A stretch of 64,000 nucleotides of DNA from Steromphala cineraria. Its lineage: Eukaryota; Mollusca; Gastropoda; Trochida; Trochidae. Positions 55,301-61,300 of this stretch are shown piece by piece. The notes under the pieces are model-generated. The model was not told the origin of the DNA, made no database searches, and worked only from the letters and a program-made list of their open reading frames with translations. Numbering within the stretch: the stretch's first letter is position 1; each line of letters begins with the position of its first letter. The DNA is taken from contig OU744725.1 in the NCBI GenBank assembly GCA_916613615.1, positions 61,884,575 to 61,948,574 on the forward strand, in the 5' to 3' direction. The position numbers and the translations under genes are program-made.

Positions 55301-58300
55301 GTTTAATCATGATATGAGTCGTTTCAACATAGATTATTGTGTTATGTTAAAGTTCAACTTCAAAAGGAGAAAATCAATGCTATCATGATGTTATTATGTT
55401 ATCCAGACTAACTAATGATCTTGAAAGACAAATGCAGACTCCTAGTGACATACCTTTCTAATTCAACTAAAACCAAATTGTATATACCGTAATTTCTCTA
55501 TCAATTCGACCCTCAAAATTTCAAAACATTTTCAGATCACGTCCATGGTCGAATTATTTCTCACAAATGTTTGTTTGTTTGGTAGGATCGTTGAAATATT
55601 AGAAAGCACGTGTTTATTTTCATCCAAAGTATTATTCCTTGTTTGTTCTGTCTCACGAATTAATTTTCCCAATGGTGACTGTTTACGTATGGTGATCATA
55701 ATTCCAATTGAAATATTGAAAAAAAAAAAAGAACAGGTCCACCTAAAAATACTTCGATAAAATTAGAAGTTTGCAAGAAATTTACTCGATACAAGAAGCC
55801 ATGTTTTAGCTGTACTCCTTGCACAGAATATAGAACCCGCTTCAAAGCCTTCACTGATTTCATGTCGGAAAAAATGATGCTTTGAGTTTTGATATAAATT
55901 TCATTATTGATTTAGGGGCCCATCCTGTATATCGAGGGACCATCTTAATGTCTATAAACCGAGTAAATTCAAATAAGTTTTAAAATAAATGATGACAACA
56001 CTCAAAATAAATATCAAAAAAAAATTCCAGACGTTCTTCTGTCCGCTGTAAATTCAAGTTTAGATTTCAAGCCTAAAAATATTAAAATGTAAAAACATGT
56101 GTTTTTGACTATATTAGGAGGCATCAAGAAGGCCACTGGTGTCACAGGAAATTGATAATAAACAAATATAATTTTAAAACAATCAATAATCAACTAACTT
56201 CGTTTATCTAATCTTTAAATTAATCTGAATGATCATTTGGTAAGAGATCGACAGTCATTACTGTGACGCCATGACCTATCTGCATAACACGTTCTGATTG
56301 GATAAGACACATGGATTTCCCCATTAGGGCCAATCATATCACCTGTTTCATTGTTATTCTTAGACACGATGGAACCATGCAATGCATCGGACAATTTCTC
56401 AATGTGAGAAATGATTTAGATCTATGATGTGCTTACAGACTGTAACTAAACATTTATCTGGTCACATTGATATTTTGGGCTTGTATGTGACCATACTTTT
56501 GTTACATTTGTTTAATACTACATCGAACAAAGAAAGACTATGATTTGAACTAAAAATAAATATTAACTGTAGCTGGACATTTCTTTGGGTTTTTTTTCCC
56601 CATTTTGTTTAATGTTGACTATTTTTTCATCCTTAATATACCTAAATATTTTAGTATCGTGATGAATTAATTGTTTTTATTATAAAGATATTTTTGTTTG
56701 TACCACGCTATCATTGAAGGAGATCGTCGGCTTAGCTTCGATAATTATCCATTTAGGGGCCCGCAGTGTTTGAGCTGTGCCCTAAACCTGTATACAAGTG
56801 TAAACATAAGTGTAAAAATACGACTGATAGCTTGCTTGAAAAATTTCAACGTAAATAATTTGTGAGTGATAAGGAATATATTGACATTGACGCTATTAGT
56901 ATTTTTTTCATGTTATGTTTTTATTCCGAGATGTGAGTGAAGCGCGATCTTCAAGACACAATCAAAACCAGGCACAAGCTTACATCGACAAGAAGTATTC
57001 AAGTCAGAGCTTTTTACAGTTACATTAATATAAACAGCATATGAAATTTAACCTATATAAATATCATTAGTATTTCAAGAGAGAAATATAAACTTCATAC
57101 AAAGGGTGTTATCATTAGAGTCGGACACCAAAGTCAGTCATGACGGATGCCTGTAAGTTTCGCCGCGATGTTCAAGATAAATATTTCACTTCCACAGATT
57201 GGAGATATGGAATCAATCAACCAAATAAAATAAAAGATTTTGATTTTATCACTTAAAAAAGTTTTGTATAGCATTAAATTATGTCGGTTTCAAAGCTTAC
57301 GTTTACAAGACAAAATAAATATTATTTGCAGCACAGTTTGGACGAGTCCACCGTTATAAGGGCACGGATGATATCATGATAGGGAGATAGACGTGAGTGA
57401 TTGTCCACAGATTTGACAGATGTTACGATAATTTGTGAAGCATATTTCTTATATATGGTGCTGATTTTAATTGAGATTTGCTATGAAACCCAAGTCACTC
57501 ATGAAATAAAGTAGATATTAGGTATTGATTGAACAACAAAAGATCGATACATAACATGATAATTTTTTTCAGTGAATGTTTTTTCTTGATTTGTAAGTTG
57601 TATGGCTGAAATAGAATATATATACTGATAATTTAACGACTGTGGTCGATTTATTTGAACGTGAAAATGACCATTTGGGGCATGGTTGAAATGTTAGGGG
57701 TGATTTGAACTTTTTAACCTCAGAATAACGTACGTGGTCGAATTATCAGAGATGTTGAACTAATAGAGAAATTACGGTATTGCTAATACTTCATGTAGAC
57801 TAACCTGATGTTCTTGAAGACCTCTGTGAAGAAGAGAATGACCTTCTTAGTGTGAAGGTCGCACTGACGAGATGCTCCAGCTATGATGACATGGATGAGG
57901 CGAGCAAGAACGACATGCTCCATTGAACAGTCCGGGTCAAGGAACAGACGGAAATACTGGTGTAACAGATCTGTAACACAGCAGAAAGGGCCATTTTGGT
58001 AATGAAGATAAAATGGTAAATCCATTTGGGATATTTTAGAGGCTACCAACCACGACCCCTACTCAATTATTTTTTCAAATGCTCAGTAAATATGACAATA
58101 TGTGACCCCTATTGAATGGAGTTGGTGATTTTTGGATTCACTCTCTGGAATTATTTTGCTAAAATTTCTAATTTAGGGGTTTAAATCTTCTGGACCAGCT
58201 CGACCCCTTTCCCTTCTTGATCCAACACTGATTACATTTCCAGGGTCATTGCAGCCACTTTATTTGAAATTCACGGTAAGTGACAAGTTGGGTACAGTAT

Positions 58301-61300
58301 CTGCGGACATAGATCACTAATCACATTCACAGTACATTAAACCTCACCATGCCAAGTGTCAGTGCGGATGTCAACCCAGTATTTTCGGACAGGAAGTACA
58401 TCCTTGAGGAGCACACTGCTGTAGTCCTGACCATACGCTGAGCAGCAGTAGTCATCCTTCAACACCTCCAGTATGTGAGAGATCAGTGACTGGTACTTCA
58501 GTCTCGGGCCTCCTGTATAGGATAAAGGAAAGGATACAGTTTTACAGTTACAGGCTGGTGATAAGCCAATACCCTTTTTCATGACCCAAGGAAGAAAACA
58601 TTGACAGAGTTTAAAGTCTGAGGTCAATATTGTTTTTCTTGACTTATAAAGGGTAGTGATGAGGCCATTACCCTAGTGATAGGCTGGTAATGAGGTCAAT
58701 ACCCTTTTTCATGACCCGAGGAAGAAAACATTGACAGAGGTTAAAGTCTGAGGTCAATATTGTTTTTCTTGACTTATAAAGGGTAGTGATGAGGCCAATA
58801 TTATTTTTCTTGATTTATAAATGGTAGTGATGAGGCCATTACCCTAGTGATAGGCTGGTGATGAGGCCAATACCCTTTTTCATGACCCGAGGAAGAAAAC
58901 ATTGACAGAGGATAAAGTCTGAGGTCAATACTGTTTTTCTTTATTAACAAGGTTATGGGAATTCAGCAGTTGGTACTTAGGTCCCAATGCTCCTGTAAAC
59001 GGTTCACATTTGTTTTATTTACTATGTTCTTGATCAAATGAAGTATATATATAAGACTAAATAAGTGACAGATACCATGATTTCTCTATTAATTTGACCC
59101 TAACATTTATTGAAGGGTTAAATATCTTACTCTTGTCTGCAGTCCTGACGATATACTTGAAGAATCCGCTGATCTCAAGTTTCTTCTTCTCCTTGTTGAG
59201 TTGAGCTGTTTGACTCTGTGGCTCCTTCCCTTTCTGTAACGCTGCTGTCTCAAGTCGCACGTACAACACAGCAGCCTGGGGGAAATTAGTTGTATCATCT
59301 ATCAGTCTAAGTAAATCTAGCCTCAATATTACCCGTTTCACTCCGATATTGAGTCTAAAAGGTCTAGCCGACCTTTCTGCGACCTATGACCCTCCAACGT
59401 TATACGTGCGAAGGCAGACTAGTGTAAGATGAGTTCTGATTGGTTAATTTGATACGTGGGATGACGCGACCCTCTACTAGACCTTTCTAGACTCAATATC
59501 GGAGTGAAACGAGTAATATGGAGGCTAGGTTTAGTTAGACTGATCATCTATAGACCTATCATCAGTTACAAAGAAGTCAATGTTCCTATTTCTATAGTAC
59601 CTATCACCCCTGGGACTTTCATGAGGAAAAACTGTACTGAAATGAACTGACTTATCCAATGAAACTCTTGATTGATAAGACCTATTAACTTCTCAAAACA
59701 AATTCCACAATACACTCAAACTTTGGCCTTCCAGGTGGTAATATATCCGATGAAATTTCAAATTCAAGTCACTTTGCAACGTCAAGAGTATCATCTTGTT
59801 TGAGTAAATTGGATACCAAGAAACAGTTTGCATCAATTCATGTCAAGATTTCTTAACAACAAAAGTATTACGACTTCTTTGATTGACATTCAAGAAGTTG
59901 ATGTGATGAACAATAAGGACATTTCTTATGGATGAACAACTTCTTTATTCAACATTGCCCATTCTCTTATCATAACATCGTACATCATGCTTATCTAAAC
60001 AAACCAACGCCAACCATGTATATATTTACTCCATCTTTCAACATGTATCACTTGCTTGACAACGACATAAGAATCGCTTACACAGAGTAAAGAAATTGTT
60101 CATTCATAAGAATCATCCTTATTGTTCAAATGTATTACATTCATCAACATAACTGTGCCATTTGTAGCAAAACTTTCTTCACTTGTAGCCATGATGAATG
60201 GCTGTACATTATGTGACATTATTTCAAAAAACTAAATATATAAGGCAACAAAAACTATCAATATAATATGAAAGTTTACAAAAAGTCATCAAAGATAAGC
60301 AAATTTTTAAAAAAAAAGATAAATTAACGGCTATCCTATCAAAATATTTATGAGAGGCTGTGGTCAAACATCATAAATGTGAAACACATTATGTTTGGCT
60401 TTTCAAAAAGATAATGACATGTAAACAGGTAAGTAATTAAACAGGTAAGTTAAAGGTCATAAATGTGAAACACTTGTTTGGCTGTTTTTTTTGGCTGATA
60501 ATGATGATTACATTACAACAGGTAAGTTAAAGGTATGTTAAGTTTACCTTGATGATCGGCTGTTCACAATGATGATTACATTACAGCAGGTAAGTTAAAG
60601 GTATGTTAAGTTAAACACACTTTGACGATCGGCTGTTTACAATGATAATTAAGTTAAAGGTATGTTAAGTTTACCTTGATGATCGGCTGTTCACAATGAT
60701 AATTACATATAAACAGTTAAGTTAAAGGTATACATGTCAAGTTTACCTTGATGATCGGCTGTTCACAATAATTACATGTATATATACATGTAGCGGCAGT
60801 CACTTCACCGCAAGCCATGCCATTTAGCGGCAGTCATTTTATGTGTCGTAATTGGGAGTTACGTCCCTTTCGTCCCTTTGTTTTTGTGTATGTAAACCCA
60901 ACAATGGCGGCGACCATGCCCTTTTGTTTCGAAGATCTTTACGAATAGAAATATGAACTCTAACATATGAACGAAACATTCAAAGTGTTCTTACGGAGGT
61001 GCCGGGTTTTGTTTACGAACATGTGCCATAATAAGACCTATATCAATGACTTGTGAAATGAATAATGAACGAACGATTGTATCACGAAATTATACGAACC
61101 TCCAATTACAATAAATAAAAGTACCGAGGATACAGAAGCTCACCTTAAAATGAATGATGTGGTAAAATGGTTTAATTATACATGTAACCATCTTTTATAT
61201 AATTGATTATGGCTGCCATCATGATTTTTTTATCTTTTAAAATACTAGTCTTCTTTTGGAAACGACTAGAGCTTGAACAAACATTAATACACGAATGATA

